This document shows, in pieces, positions 1 to 9,600 of a stretch of DNA of 39,410 nucleotides. Each line of letters opens with the position of its first letter. The stretch's first letter is position 1. The translations under genes were made by a program, and so were the position numbers. The DNA is from Candidatus Omnitrophota bacterium (GTDB lineage Bacteria; Omnitrophota; Gorgyraeia; Duberdicusellales; 4484-171), in assembly GCA_024231025.1 (NCBI GenBank), contig JAAEQW010000068.1:1-39410 (forward strand), written 5' to 3'. A model generated the notes under the pieces. That model had not been told where the DNA came from. It saw only the letters and a program-made list of their open reading frames with translations, and did no database searches.

Positions 1-29
1 CCCTGTTCCAAACCCGCATTGGAACAAGG
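1..29. repeat. Terminal hairpin at the outer end of the RAYT element
   Basis: Bases 1-11 and 19-29 form an inverted repeat (10 of 11 pairs) around a loop containing ACCCGCA. The perfect core arms are TGTTCCAA (4-11) and TTGGAACA (19-26). The embedded motif CCAAACCCG (8-16) recurs at 2869-2877 on the plus strand and, as its reverse complement CGGGTTTGG, at 749-757 and 12386-12394. It therefore belongs to a dispersed repeat family linked to the neighbouring transposase. It lies 20 bp past the transposase stop codon. Confidence 0.7.
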
Positions 30-48
30 TTCATTAGATTTCTGTTTT

Positions 49-717
49 TTAGCCATAACTAGATCCTTCTATCTCTATATTACCAATTCTATTGGGATTT
101 TCAATATCAAATTGCCAATTTATTGGATTATTGACGATATATTCCCGTATTTTATTTATGGATTTATCATTGCGAATAACGTGATCATGATAATTGCGTT
201 GCCAAACAGGTTGTCTAGGCGTATTTTTTAATATATTAATTTGTTTGGCGGTTTGCATTTTAAAATACCCTATGGTTTTTGATAACGTCATATTGCGTCG
301 TTTATGTTGTAGGGGCGATTCATGAATCGCCCGTGTCTGAATTGCCCGTATAGAATTATCATTGTGGTTTATTTTATTGTTATTTTTGGGAATTTTATTG
401 GTGAATGATCGATATTTATTATTGGATTTGTCATCGGGCGATTCATGAATCGCCCCTACAATATTTATTATGCCATGGATATGATTTGGCATTATTATAT
501 ATTTATCTAATTCCGATTCAGGAAAACGTGCAGGTATTTGACGCCATATTTCATCTGCAACAAACCCGAATTCGTTAAATAGCATTAGGTTATTTTCGAT
601 AACACCAAACACATTTTTACGATTACAGGTTAGTATCGTAACAAAATACTGTCCAGGTGTTGAATAATTATGTTTTGGGATTCGATTGGTGTTTCGGCGG
701 GTGATTGGTTTTGGCAT
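49..717 (-). CDS. REP-associated tyrosine transposase (RAYT, IS200/IS605 Y1 family)
   Basis: This is a Y1-type HUH single-strand transposase. The sequence shows the family landmarks: an N-terminal strand GQYFVTILTCNRKNVFG, the HUH metal-binding motif in IIMPNHIHGI (HIH), and a C-terminal helix region VWQRNYHDHVIRNDKSINKIREYI that supplies the candidate catalytic tyrosine. RAYTs of this kind act on short palindromic REP sequences. The reading frame can be extended to a GTG at 738, but ATG at 717 (MPKPITRRN) is the more usual N-terminus; neither has a clear ribosome binding site. Unusually, two inverted copies of a palindrome lie inside the gene and are translated as GAIHESP and RAIHESP segments, on either side of an Asn/Lys-rich low-complexity stretch. 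The gene appears intact. It is flanked by hairpins (1-29 and 738-790) that may be its own element ends. Confidence 0.88.
   Translation of the reverse strand: MPKPITRRNTNRIPKHNYSTPGQYFVTILTCNRKNVFGVIENNLMLFNEFGFVADEIWRQIPARFPESELDKYIIMPNHIHGIINIVGAIHESPDDKSNNKYRSFTNKIPKNNNKINHNDNSIRAIQTRAIHESPLQHKRRNMTLSKTIGYFKMQTAKQINILKNTPRQPVWQRNYHDHVIRNDKSINKIREYIVNNPINWQFDIENPNRIGNIEIEGSSYG
309..332 (+). repeat. REP-like GTAG + 20-bp palindrome, copy A (inside RAYT gene)
   Basis: GTAG (309-312) is followed by the perfect palindrome GGGCGATTCATGAATCGCCC (313-332). A GTAG-like tetranucleotide 5' of a hairpin is the hallmark of REP sequences recognised by RAYT proteins (established). Copy B at 436-459 is in inverted orientation; together with flanking bases the two copies give a perfect 27-bp inverted repeat (307-333 with 435-461). 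Confidence 0.8.
436..459 (-). repeat. REP-like GTAG + palindrome, copy B (inside RAYT gene)
   Basis: This is the same 20-bp palindrome as at 313-332, at 436-455, with CTAC (456-459) to its right, so it reads GTAG-palindrome on the minus strand. With copy A it makes a head-to-head pair about 101 bp apart, resembling a BIME, inside the transposase open reading frame and translated in frame. Confidence 0.8.
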
Positions 718-737
718 TTGTTTTTTGTTGGGTACCA

Positions 738-830
738 CGTTACCTTTCCGGGTTTGGTAACGAGGTAATTGTACACCGCGTAGGTGTACATGGGTTGAAT
801 TGATAGGTTAATTAGTTAGCTCTGTTCCCC
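738..830. repeat. RAYT-element repeat with two hairpins, copy 1
   Basis: The first hairpin has arms CGTTACC (738-744) and GGTAACG (756-762). The second has arms TGTACACC and GGTGTACA around GCGTA (770-790). The segment from 756 to about 830 is repeated with roughly 85-90 percent identity, by eye, at 2882-2956. The palindrome also occurs at 12365-12385. It directly abuts the start side of the RAYT gene. Confidence 0.75.
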
Positions 831-843
831 TTTGATTATTTTT

Positions 844-1524
844 CTACAATTTTCCCTCTAAGTCACCTAAGGAATCTAAAAGGATTTTTTTATATAAAAT
901 ATCATAAGTAAAATCGCTCGGCATAGAATAAAGATTGAAGGTTTTATTGTAAACTTCACTGGCATTTCTCTCCCAAATAACATCTTGAGCTGAATTATCT
1001 GAGAGCTTGAAACTAACACCTAGCTCATTATTCACAGTACCCGCAGGCAATCCAAGAAACCACAAATTCGGACCGTATACAGAAAGGCAATAGCTATACA
1101 TTTTGCCCCAATAACGAGTAGAATTAATTGTTCCTTGAAAAACCAAATCCCCCTCCGATGCTCTCTGAGTAAAAAAAACTTCTTTAAACAAACCGCTTGC
1201 ACGCAATTCTTCGGCTGCCGCTTTTGCTAAATCCTCTGTGGGTTTAAATTGCCAATCAGTGCTATTCAATTTCGTATTCCCTGATTCTGGAATAGAATAA
1301 TCACACCACCCATATGGCATTAAAGGAACTAGATACATCATTACCGCGTTAGTATTTTTATCGGGCCTGTTGTCTTTAAATGGCGGTACTGCTACGCTTT
1401 TATTTATTAACGGTTCTCTTTCTTGCGCTGGCTCTGCTTGATATCTCCACCCTCTTTGAGTTGCGCATCCTGTAATAAAAAAACAACATACTGAAACCAG
1501 ACAAAACAAACCAATTTTTTTCAT
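844..1524 (-). CDS. Lipoprotein of unknown function
   Basis: I do not recognise a specific family. The protein (226 residues) starts with a clear lipoprotein signal: MKKIGLFCLVSVCCFFITGC, with lipobox ITGC and Cys20 as the predicted lipidated residue. The mature part begins ATQRGWRYQAEPAQ and contains a VAVPPFKDNRPDKNTN segment. This 'VPPFKDNR' pattern resembles outer-membrane-associated lipoproteins of the GNA1162/CsgG-like type, but that is only a weak resemblance. The start is set by GGAGG seven bases before ATG at 1524. It is the last gene of the minus-strand accessory run, 152 bp after the previous gene, so it may have its own promoter. It is probably attached to the inner face of the outer membrane; its function is unknown. 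Confidence 0.75.
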   Translation of the reverse strand: MKKIGLFCLVSVCCFFITGCATQRGWRYQAEPAQEREPLINKSVAVPPFKDNRPDKNTNAVMMYLVPLMPYGWCDYSIPESGNTKLNSTDWQFKPTEDLAKAAAEELRASGLFKEVFFTQRASEGDLVFQGTINSTRYWGKMYSYCLSVYGPNLWFLGLPAGTVNNELGVSFKLSDNSAQDVIWERNASEVYNKTFNLYSMPSDFTYDILYKKILLDSLGDLEGKL

Positions 1525-1625
1525 GCTACCCCTCCATTATATAAATAAATTATTAAACTAACTTCGTCACTATTTACATGTTACTTTTCGTTTTCTGAGC
1601 CTGACCTTGTTGTTTTCAAACTCAG

Positions 1626-1679
1626 CTGTCCTTCGAAGCCCCGAAGAGGCGTAGTAGGGTCCGCTGCAGTGCGTTATTA
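1626..1679. repeat. Short structured intergenic repeat at a gene end
   Basis: A small hairpin (CTTCG and CGAAG arms, about 1631-1646) is followed by a block at 1659-1679 that matches 32600-32620 at about 16 of 21 positions (GTCC, CTGC and TGCGTT shared). Both copies sit directly at or after the stop codon of a minus-strand gene, in the same orientation. This looks like a dispersed REP-type repeat. The rest of 1525-1676 shows nothing I can support. Confidence 0.4.
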
Positions 1680-2180
1680 CAGGTTTAATCTTTTAAGTTC
1701 TTTTTCGACACCACGGAATCCACCCCAGATACGATTTACGGCTAAGACTATATTTCGTAATGAAAACCATATCAGAACCATATAGATAAAATATAAAGCA
1801 TAGGACATAAATTTTTTGAATGGAAAAGATAGAAATGATAACTGCAAGGCTAAATCCAAAGAATACTTGAGTACAATTGCCATTGCTAAATAAATTACAC
1901 TATGGATTAATGTTTCTCCTGCCTGGTAATAATCTTCTTTTTTTTGTTTGATTTCGCAGAGGGATGCCAATCGTAGCGACAATCCAGCTAGAGTAGCTAC
2001 GAGAGCAGCTCCTGTAAGAAAAAATTTATAAAAATCCCTTGAAAGATTGTCTGATAAGTTAGAGGCAATAGCTAAAATAAAAAGCATGAGAAAAGCGCAT
2101 GCTAATACTAACGCTGCAAAAAGAATCCAGTGCAATAAAGCTTTCAGCAGCGGTACTAATTTTTTCAGTGCATTTAGCAT
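1677..2180 (-). CDS. Multi-pass membrane protein of unknown function
   Basis: This 167-residue protein is dominated by hydrophobic helices. There are about four candidate membrane segments: WILFAALVLACAFLMLFILA near residues 18-40, a segment near 52-72 (FFLTGAALVATLAGLSLRLA), a segment near 92-115 (LIHSVIYLAMAIVLKYSLDL), and one near 122-147. A basic tail (GGFRGVEKELKRLNL) follows. I do not recognise the family. It lies 21 bp after the gene at 2202-2831, in the same direction, so the two are probably co-transcribed and may work together. ATG at 2180 has no convincing ribosome binding site. Its stop codon overlaps the repeat at 1626-1679. Confidence 0.65.
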   Translation of the reverse strand: MLNALKKLVPLLKALLHWILFAALVLACAFLMLFILAIASNLSDNLSRDFYKFFLTGAALVATLAGLSLRLASLCEIKQKKEDYYQAGETLIHSVIYLAMAIVLKYSLDLALQLSFLSFPFKKFMSYALYFIYMVLIWFSLRNIVLAVNRIWGGFRGVEKELKRLNL

Positions 2181-2201
2181 ATTTTTATAAATAGAATAGA
2201 T

Positions 2202-2831
2202 TTACTGAAAATTGTTTTTAAATAGATCGTATTTCCCCATGTATATTCCATAACACTTATCAGAAAAATTTCCAATTCTGTGACCCAAGTCGATCAATGA
2301 ATTTAAAGCCGCATCTTCTAGTTGTTTTCGTTTTTGTTCATTTTTCCCACGATAATCAAAAAAGTCTTTAATTTTATAATGGGTAACAACAAACAAGGCA
2401 TGTAAGCTTTCCCGGTCACTGTAATCACGGGCATTATTCTTATCTAGTAATTCATAGGCAAGGTTTTCATCTATTAGTATTTTAATCCTACTCCTGTAAA
2501 GACCGACGTTTATATTCCAGTCATCTTTGATTTTAGCGTAGTTCTTCCATTTTAGACGAGCACCATCAAATCTTTCGCTTTCTAATTCCCACAGGACTTT
2601 TTGCATTGCGTAGAAGCGTTTACTAATATGCAGCAAAACTTCTTCGATAACTTGTCGAGATTGATCCAAATGTCTTTTTGCTATCTCATGTTGGGATTCT
2701 CTTTTCCAAGTTTCTTTTTGAAATTGGTAATTTAGAAATGTACCGACTACACCAGTCAATAAAAACCCTAGCACCAATAAGAATATTTTTGAGTTGATGA
2801 TTTTTTTAATCTTCATTTTAATTTTCCCCAT
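2202..2831 (-). CDS. Membrane-anchored helical protein of unknown function
   Basis: The N-terminus has a basic stretch (KIKMKIKKIINSK) and one hydrophobic helix, IFLLVLGFLLTGVVGTFL (about residues 15-32). A charged, helix-rich soluble domain of about 170 residues follows, containing QKETWKRESQHEIAKRHLDQSRQVIEEVLLH-type amphipathic sequence, probably coiled coil. The topology suggests a single-pass inner-membrane protein with an extracytoplasmic domain, or the reverse; positive charges before the helix favour N-terminus in. ATG at 2831 is the first start; ATG six codons in (2816) is a possible alternative. I do not recognise the family. It pairs with the four-helix membrane protein downstream. 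Both lie after the Rhs gene and could be accessory or immunity-type partners, which is speculation. Confidence 0.6.
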   Translation of the reverse strand: MGKIKMKIKKIINSKIFLLVLGFLLTGVVGTFLNYQFQKETWKRESQHEIAKRHLDQSRQVIEEVLLHISKRFYAMQKVLWELESERFDGARLKWKNYAKIKDDWNINVGLYRSRIKILIDENLAYELLDKNNARDYSDRESLHALFVVTHYKIKDFFDYRGKNEQKRKQLEDAALNSLIDLGHRIGNFSDKCYGIYMGKYDLFKNNFQ

Positions 2832-2860
2832 AACAATTAATATACGGACTACGTATTTTA

Positions 2861-2956
2861 CCCTTGTTCCAAACCCGCAAAGGTAACGAAGTAATGTGCA
2901 CCGCGTAGGTGTACATGGGTTGAATTGATAAGTTAATTAGTTAATTCCGTCCCCTG
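2861..2956. repeat. RAYT-element repeat without transposase, copy 2
   Basis: This segment joins TTGTTCCAAACCCG (2864-2877; compare 1-16) to the GGTAACG...TGTACA repeat (2882-2956; compare 756-830). The palindrome at 2895-2915 carries one G where copy 1 has A (arms TGTGCACC and GGTGTACA). It looks like a transposase-less derivative of the element at 1-830, sitting between two accessory genes. The remaining bases of 2832-2996 show no other feature. Confidence 0.7.
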
Positions 2957-2996
2957 TTATTTGACTTACTTTTTCATAGGCGCCCCTATTATTCTT

Positions 2997-3665
2997 TTAG
3001 ATATTTGGAACCAAAACTCCACCACCACTGCTCAACTCATCAAGAGTGCATTCGATGCGCTTATTAACAGTGCTTTTGCTCCTTAACACACCATCCACTA
3101 AATGCATATCCACACTGCCCAAAGAAAGAGAAAAGGCAAATGAAGTATTCGGATGACAACTGTCCTTCATTTCAAAACTGATGCTATACTCTTGCCCAGG
3201 TTTCAAATATTTTATATACGTAATATCCCAAGACTCAAAGTCTAAAGCAAATGTCATTTCTCTATCCTCGCTTACTTTCATAGGTAAATCTAGCCTAGTT
3301 AACTTAATAGGCATAAGAAAAATATCATTATCGCCAACATTATTTAATGAGAGTACTAGCTTTCGCCTTCCTTTATCAGCATTGTCTGTATTATTCATTT
3401 TTAACACCACTTCTAATTCTTCTGGAGAAAATCCAAACATTTTATTCAACGTGTCTGAATCTCTTTGCATTAATGCATCGTAGCATACTTGCAAATGCTT
3501 CAACTCCTCTTCTGACATCTTTTCTCTCTCAACATGAAGTGGAATTCCTGCTTTAAGATATGTACCCGTCATTTGATAACTACGAAAAACAAGAAAAGCA
3601 TACGCCAAAACAGTAGCTATCGCAATCACAGCAATAGAGATAACAACCTTTTTCTTTTTACTCAT
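2997..3665 (-). CDS. Membrane-anchored extracytoplasmic protein; possible Rhs partner
   Basis: No recognised family. Residues 1-5 are basic (SKKKK) and are followed by a signal anchor VVISIAVIAIATVLAYAFLVF (about 6-26). A soluble domain of about 190 residues follows. It begins with a short acidic helix (EREKMSEEELKHLQVCYDALMQRD) and continues as alternating hydrophobic/polar strands (KLVLSLNNVGDNDIFLMPIKL, EMTFALDFESWDI, YSISFEMKD, SFAFSLSLGSVDMHL), suggesting a beta-sandwich exposed outside the inner membrane. The gene lies 20 bp after the Rhs stop codon on the same strand and is almost certainly co-transcribed with it. That is the usual position of an Rhs immunity protein, but no sequence evidence shows that function. 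The ribosome binding site is weak (AAAGAAA). Confidence 0.65.
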   Translation of the reverse strand: MSKKKKVVISIAVIAIATVLAYAFLVFRSYQMTGTYLKAGIPLHVEREKMSEEELKHLQVCYDALMQRDSDTLNKMFGFSPEELEVVLKMNNTDNADKGRRKLVLSLNNVGDNDIFLMPIKLTRLDLPMKVSEDREMTFALDFESWDITYIKYLKPGQEYSISFEMKDSCHPNTSFAFSLSLGSVDMHLVDGVLRSKSTVNKRIECTLDELSSGGGVLVPNI

Positions 3666-3685
3666 AACGTCATTTCTTTAATAAA

Positions 3686-6600
3686 TTAGTTTTTCGGGTA
3701 ATCATACTTGTATTCTATAGTAGTTTTTCTATACCAATCGCCACTGAAAGGTGGGACATTTTTATAACAAACATCTACAATTGGGTCCCTTGCCCCTGTA
3801 TGAACCATTCCAGTAGGATATAGCTTATATTCATATAATATATGTACGCGTTGAGACGGTGTTTTGATAATAGTCGCGTTCCAACTATTACCTTTAGGAT
3901 GAAAAAATCCAATACACCCTTTCTTCTCTAATGTTACTTCCCTCCAAAGTTGATATTCCATATTAGCGTCGTTACTGTTTAGAGATAACGCCTGCTCCCC
4001 ACTTACAACCTCTCCAATATCAGCCATTAAGGAACTTTTCGAAGCTCCACCCTGAGCTCCAACTGGGACTTCTACGCCTACCTTATCTTCCATCGCATGG
4101 GCAGTTTCCTCTACTTGAGTCAGTTTACGTAAGGCATAGCTAACCACTTCTACGGCTGTTGCGGCTGCCGCACTAAAAGCTGCTGCTCTACCGCCAATTC
4201 TTACAGCATCTCTTGAGCTTGCACCACCAGCCAAGGCAGCTACGGTACCTCCAGCAAAGCCCCCTACTGCTGCTCCTAAAATATTTGACGTAATAGTTAC
4301 ACATTGAGTCATCGGTCCTATTCCTCCAGGAACAGTTGCAAATCTCATTCCTGCTTGGGCTAAGCTAGAAAACCCTGCGAACACCGCCCCGCCTATCGCC
4401 CCAAATAACGCCCCTTTTCCAATATCACCACCGGTTACTGCTGCAGTAGCAGCGCCTATGGTCGCTCCAACAACAGCTGCCTTAACCATTCCTATAATAA
4501 ATGGGATAAATGCCCAATGCCCTGATGGATCGGTGTATTTTATAGGATTGTTGTAGCAATAAGAATAGCGATTCAAACTTTGTGGGTTATACGGTTCGGG
4601 TACTATCGTATCCGCCGTGATAAATCTACCTAATTGAGCATCATAGTAGCGTGCTGAGTAGTAATACAAGCCGGTTTCATCTAGTTCTTTTCCGGTAAAG
4701 TTGTAATTAGTTACATCTGTACCGGTTTGAGCTGATGATTGACCATACGGCTTATACTCATATGTTGCAACCTCATCGCCGTTGCTGTCGGTTATTACGT
4801 TTGATGAACCCAAATGATCTGAGTGGTAATAATATGTTTCACTTGGCTCAACGGTGCAAACTTTATTACTTCCGGCAAAAATGTGTTTCTTAATCGTTGT
4901 ATTACTTTGACTATCGGTATGTATCTCATACAAAGAACCCACATACACAGTTTTGCCTGTGGTCTGTTGACTTTGGTCTGTGGTCTGCTTTATGACTCTG
5001 CCTCCGTCGCCATCGTAAACAAAAGCTGTTGTTGTATTGCTGGATACGTTTAAGCTTTGAGCCGTATCAGTTTGCAAGTAATAAGCTCTGCCTGCCTCAA
5101 GCTCTGAGAAAGAACCAGGATATTCCTCTAGGGTATCACTTGTTTCATTGTATCGGGCTAAAGTATCGAAGTCAATGCCGTCTAATATAGTTGTTACAGC
5201 AGCATCATCTGATAAGGCACCAATTAAGTTCCAATTAGCAGATAAAGATTTTGTTATGCTTTCAGGGGCGGTGCCGGTAATGTCTAGACTTACACCATTA
5301 GAGTCGGTGATATAGATTTGATAACCTTTTGCGTATTCTAAACTTGAAAAATGATCGTAAGTGCTGTTTGCCACGTAATGCTCAAACTCATCGGTTGTGG
5401 GGTTGTATTGGCTAACTTGGTCGTATTTTCCTTCAATTGATTCAAGAATGTCTTCGATCGCCAATGAACCCGGTATAACCGGCAAGGATATAAAGTTCCA
5501 GCCTTCTTGTAAGGTAAGTGTTTGAGTTGAGTTGCCCGAGAAGCTGCCGCCTTCAACTTGAGTAAGGCGATTTTCTATGTCGTAAGAGTAATTTTTAGCC
5601 CCCTTTGCGCTCATATTACCATTGCCATCATAAGTAATAGCAGTTGAACCATAACCGGTTATCGCGTGCGGACCAGCAGCTCCGCCACCATAGGTTAAAA
5701 TTAAACCATCCTTGTCGATCATATTGCCAATTGAATCATAAGCGTAATTTAATGTGCCGTAGCTTGTGCCTATAGCTTGGGTTAAGCGGTTTAAGTCGTC
5801 ATAACTAAAACTTTGTGTGCCGGTGTTAATGGCATCGGTAATTACAGTTACGTTGCCAACGCTATCAAAGCTATAAGATAAATTTTGCAAGGTAAGCGTT
5901 TGATTTTGGGTTGTAATATTGCTTAGGCGAAGAGTGTTGGCATTATAAGTATAATCAGTAGTTGTGTTGTTGCCATAGGCTATAGTATCGATTTGATTGG
6001 TTTGGGAATAGTCAATATCCGTTATGTAATTATCATTACCGGCGACTGTTTCGATTCCTCCGCCTTCATTGTAGGTATAAGTTACAGTTTCACCATCAGG
6101 GTACTTTAAGGTTTTTATTCTGTCCAGGGCATCATAAGTGCGCTCGACAGTGTAGGTTCCACTGCCGGTAATAACTTTGGTTGATTTTATTTCTCTTCCT
6201 AAGACATCATAATAAAAATCGGTGCTTCCTGACTGGTCGGCTACTTTTGACAGCCTACCCTCACAATAGTCTTTTGCATCGTCATCGTAAGTGTAGCTAG
6301 CCAGGGTTGTTGATGCGGTAAATTTTCTGGTTAGACGGTTTATATCATCATATTCGAATTCTAAAACTTGGCTTTTGGTATCGGTTTGTTTTATGAGGTT
6401 GCCAACATCATCATACTCATAAAACCAAATTCCCATGTCGGGATCGTCCATTTTTATTTTACGCCCCAGGGAATCATAGGTGATTTGAGTGATGTTGCCT
6501 TGGTTGTCGGTTACCTTGGTTAGATTGCTCTGGTTGTCGTATTCATAAAGGGTGGTGTATGTTGCTCCTTGATTGTGTTCTTCTACCTTTGTAACATTGC

Positions 6601-9600
6601 CGTAAGCGTCAAAATAAGTGGTTTTGAAATGGCCGCCTTCGTTAGTCGCGGTAACTGTCCAATCGCTGTAATTGGTTGTTGAATAGGTTGAATCGGGATT
6701 AGTGGTTTGTGTAACTCTGCCCATTGCGTCATAGGTGTAAGTTGTTTTTTTCTGCGCGTAAGTTGGTGCTACGTAGTCTTGTGAGCTATTTGCGAAATAC
6801 GGAAAGTATTTTTCACTAACCTGACCGCGAGAATCCAGCCTAACTGTGCCGGATATAATTTGACGTGCTTGTGCGCCATCATTTTCAGCCGGAGTTTTGT
6901 TTTGGATAAGCCTTCCCAGGCCGTCATAAAAAGAATAGCTAGTCATATATTCAGGAGCACCAATATGATTTTTCTTTACGTGTTTTCGTATTTTTACTGG
7001 TTGAACAGTTAAATCATACAGATAGCTTACACCTGGATAACTACTACCATCCAAAGGACCAAAAACCTTCTCAAGCCTGCCGAAAACATCATAATCGTTA
7101 CTTGTTGTTTGATTGTTTGTATCAGTAGTTGTTAGGACTTGACCGGTTTTATAGTTGTAAGTTGATGAAACACTTTGCCCCAAACTATTAGTAACGCTTA
7201 TTGGATAAGCGTGAATAAAGTTATCATAGGTGGTAGTTGTGGTTTTGTTGTTTGGGTTAGTGGTTGAAATTAAATTGCCATAAGCGTCGTAAGTGTATTG
7301 AGTAGCTAGGCGTTCATTAACAGATGTGATTGAATTATAGTGGGAAATTTCTTGTTTGGTGAGCGCGCCTTTGACAGGTGTAGTGTTAATGCTGGTTGCC
7401 TCATCGTAATAGAACCACTTCTCACTGATTGTATTATTTAAATCATCCTGAACATAAGTATGCTTAGGAAAAGACAATAACCAATCGGCTGTGTTATAAG
7501 TGTATTCGGTTATGAGAGTTTTTTCATCGCCGGATACAGCTACATCACCGAGGGAAGTAACCGTTAAAGGATTGCCGTAATCATCATAAGTATAGCTGGT
7601 GCGAGTTTGCTTGAAAGTTGCATCGCCGTCATAGATAAAGCTATCCTGAGACTCTAAATACACAAAAGTAACATTGGTTTGAGGATTGGTATAGTTATAA
7701 GTGCTTTCCTGCTTTGTGAAAAGATTGCCGGATGAATCTTTGGTTTGGGTAAGATATGGCCTACCTTTATATATGTCGTCTTGTTTAAAGTAGGTTTCAC
7801 TGTAATTACCATCGGGGTCGGTGACTTTTGCACAGTTAAATCCGCGAAATTGACGTTTTTCTCGATCGTGATAACCATCGAAAAATTCATAGGTTGTGGT
7901 AAAAGAATTGCCTAATCCGTCATGCGTTGTAATACTTTCAACAGTTTGAATGGTAAAGGGAAAATCTGTATTATGGGGTGATGGCTGATAAGTAATTGCA
8001 GTTGCACCGCCTAAGCCATTGTCGACTCTGGTTAAAAGGTCATAAACTGTTCCCTGATTTTGGGCAATATGCCAAGTGCCATTAGCTTTGTCAAAAAAAC
8101 CGGGAGCGTTAATGCCATTACCATTATAATCACCGCAAAGAGGTAATTTGCCCTGACCAAGATTAGTGAGCCAGTTTTGAGGAGCTAGAAATTCTTGACC
8201 GTTAGAGATCGCTACTTCCCAGTTACCGGTTGATTCATTAAAGGTTACTGCATCGGTTAAGCCGTCGCTATTTACGTCAACTGCTAAAGCCTGATCGCCA
8301 TTACCGAATCCTGTTTTCCAAGTTGTAAGAGACGTAAACTCTTCTCCGGTAGATAAAGCCACTTGCCAAGTACCGTTGTCATAACCACCAATATCAGTTA
8401 AACCGTCGCCGTTGAAGTCACCAGTAAACCAATCGAGGCTTTGATTAAACCCTTCATTTCCCCACCAATCGTCAGCAACAAAAGTTGATCCGTTAGAAAG
8501 ATAAGTATAGCACCAGCCTGGAAAATAACCTGCAGGGTGGGTTTTCCATTCGATAACATCACTTAAGCCATCACCGTTAAAGTCGCCAGCAAGATAGAAC
8601 CACTCTTCACCCGAGAAAAACATTGCCTTCATGGAATCACGCCAGGAATTATAAGTAAAACTTTCTCCATTGGAAAGAGCTACAGATAAAGTGTAAGTAA
8701 TAATATCCACAAAACTATCAGAATGACTTGTGTCCCCACCAATATTTGCCGTAGTGATATCTGTAACCTCTCTTTTAGTGATATCGGTTAACCCATCACC
8801 ATTAAAGTCACCGGTTATAACATCGGTTAAGCTCCCCCATTGACCCGGAGTTTGTACTGGAGCGTTAAATCCATTCTCATTTGAGAGCGCGACATACGCT
8901 TGGTCAGAATAGATAAATCCTACATCAGTTACGCTGTCACCATTAAAGTCACCAGTAAGAGGATAATCGCTGCTATGACTGTCAAGCCAAAGTGAACTTG
9001 GGGTAATTGCGTAATCGTCCTGAGAATAGGTAAAAGTTGTTGAAGGAAGCGATGTTACCCCGTCAGAACCGTATTGAGTGATTGAGGTAAGCAAAGAACG
9101 TTGAGTTTGCGCGCTATAAGTGTAATCTAATGTATATTTCTTATCTAAAGCGCCGTCAACGCGGGTTGTGATTTCTTTTAAACGGTAGGCCAGATAGGTT
9201 TTAACACCACTACGATAACTTGAAGGTGCGTCATCTCTTGACTCTAAGGTAAAATCAACTTGGCAAAGAGGCAAATCGGAGGTTGTTTCGTTGCCGGTGT
9301 ATTTTATTTGTGATGGGTAAAGCGTGCCTTGATCGTGAGTATAAGCGACGCTCATATAATTACCGTTTAAGTCAGTTACTTTGTCTAATGACCATCGATA
9401 AGTACCTTTGGCGTTAACTACCTTGGAATCAGAATTATAGCCTAAACGATAAACTGTGCCGGCCTTATCACTTATTTCCCAGCAAGAACCGGTATAGTAA
9501 AATTTGCTAAAGCCGCTTTCGGTTTGAACGCGGTATTGATCGCCACCAATAGGTATGAGCACAGATTCAGTGCCGCTAACTGAAAAGATAAAGACATCAG

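Noticed and set aside
19..231. Plus-strand open frame opposite the RAYT gene, and the many other short opposite-strand frames inside gspF, gspE, Rhs and metH
   Set aside because: They lie wholly inside well-supported genes on the other strand, have no ribosome binding sites and show no domain sequence.
1536..1541. TATAAT as -10 box for the lipoprotein gene
   Set aside because: It lies only about 12 bp before the start codon and overlaps the ribosome binding region; no -35 is seen.
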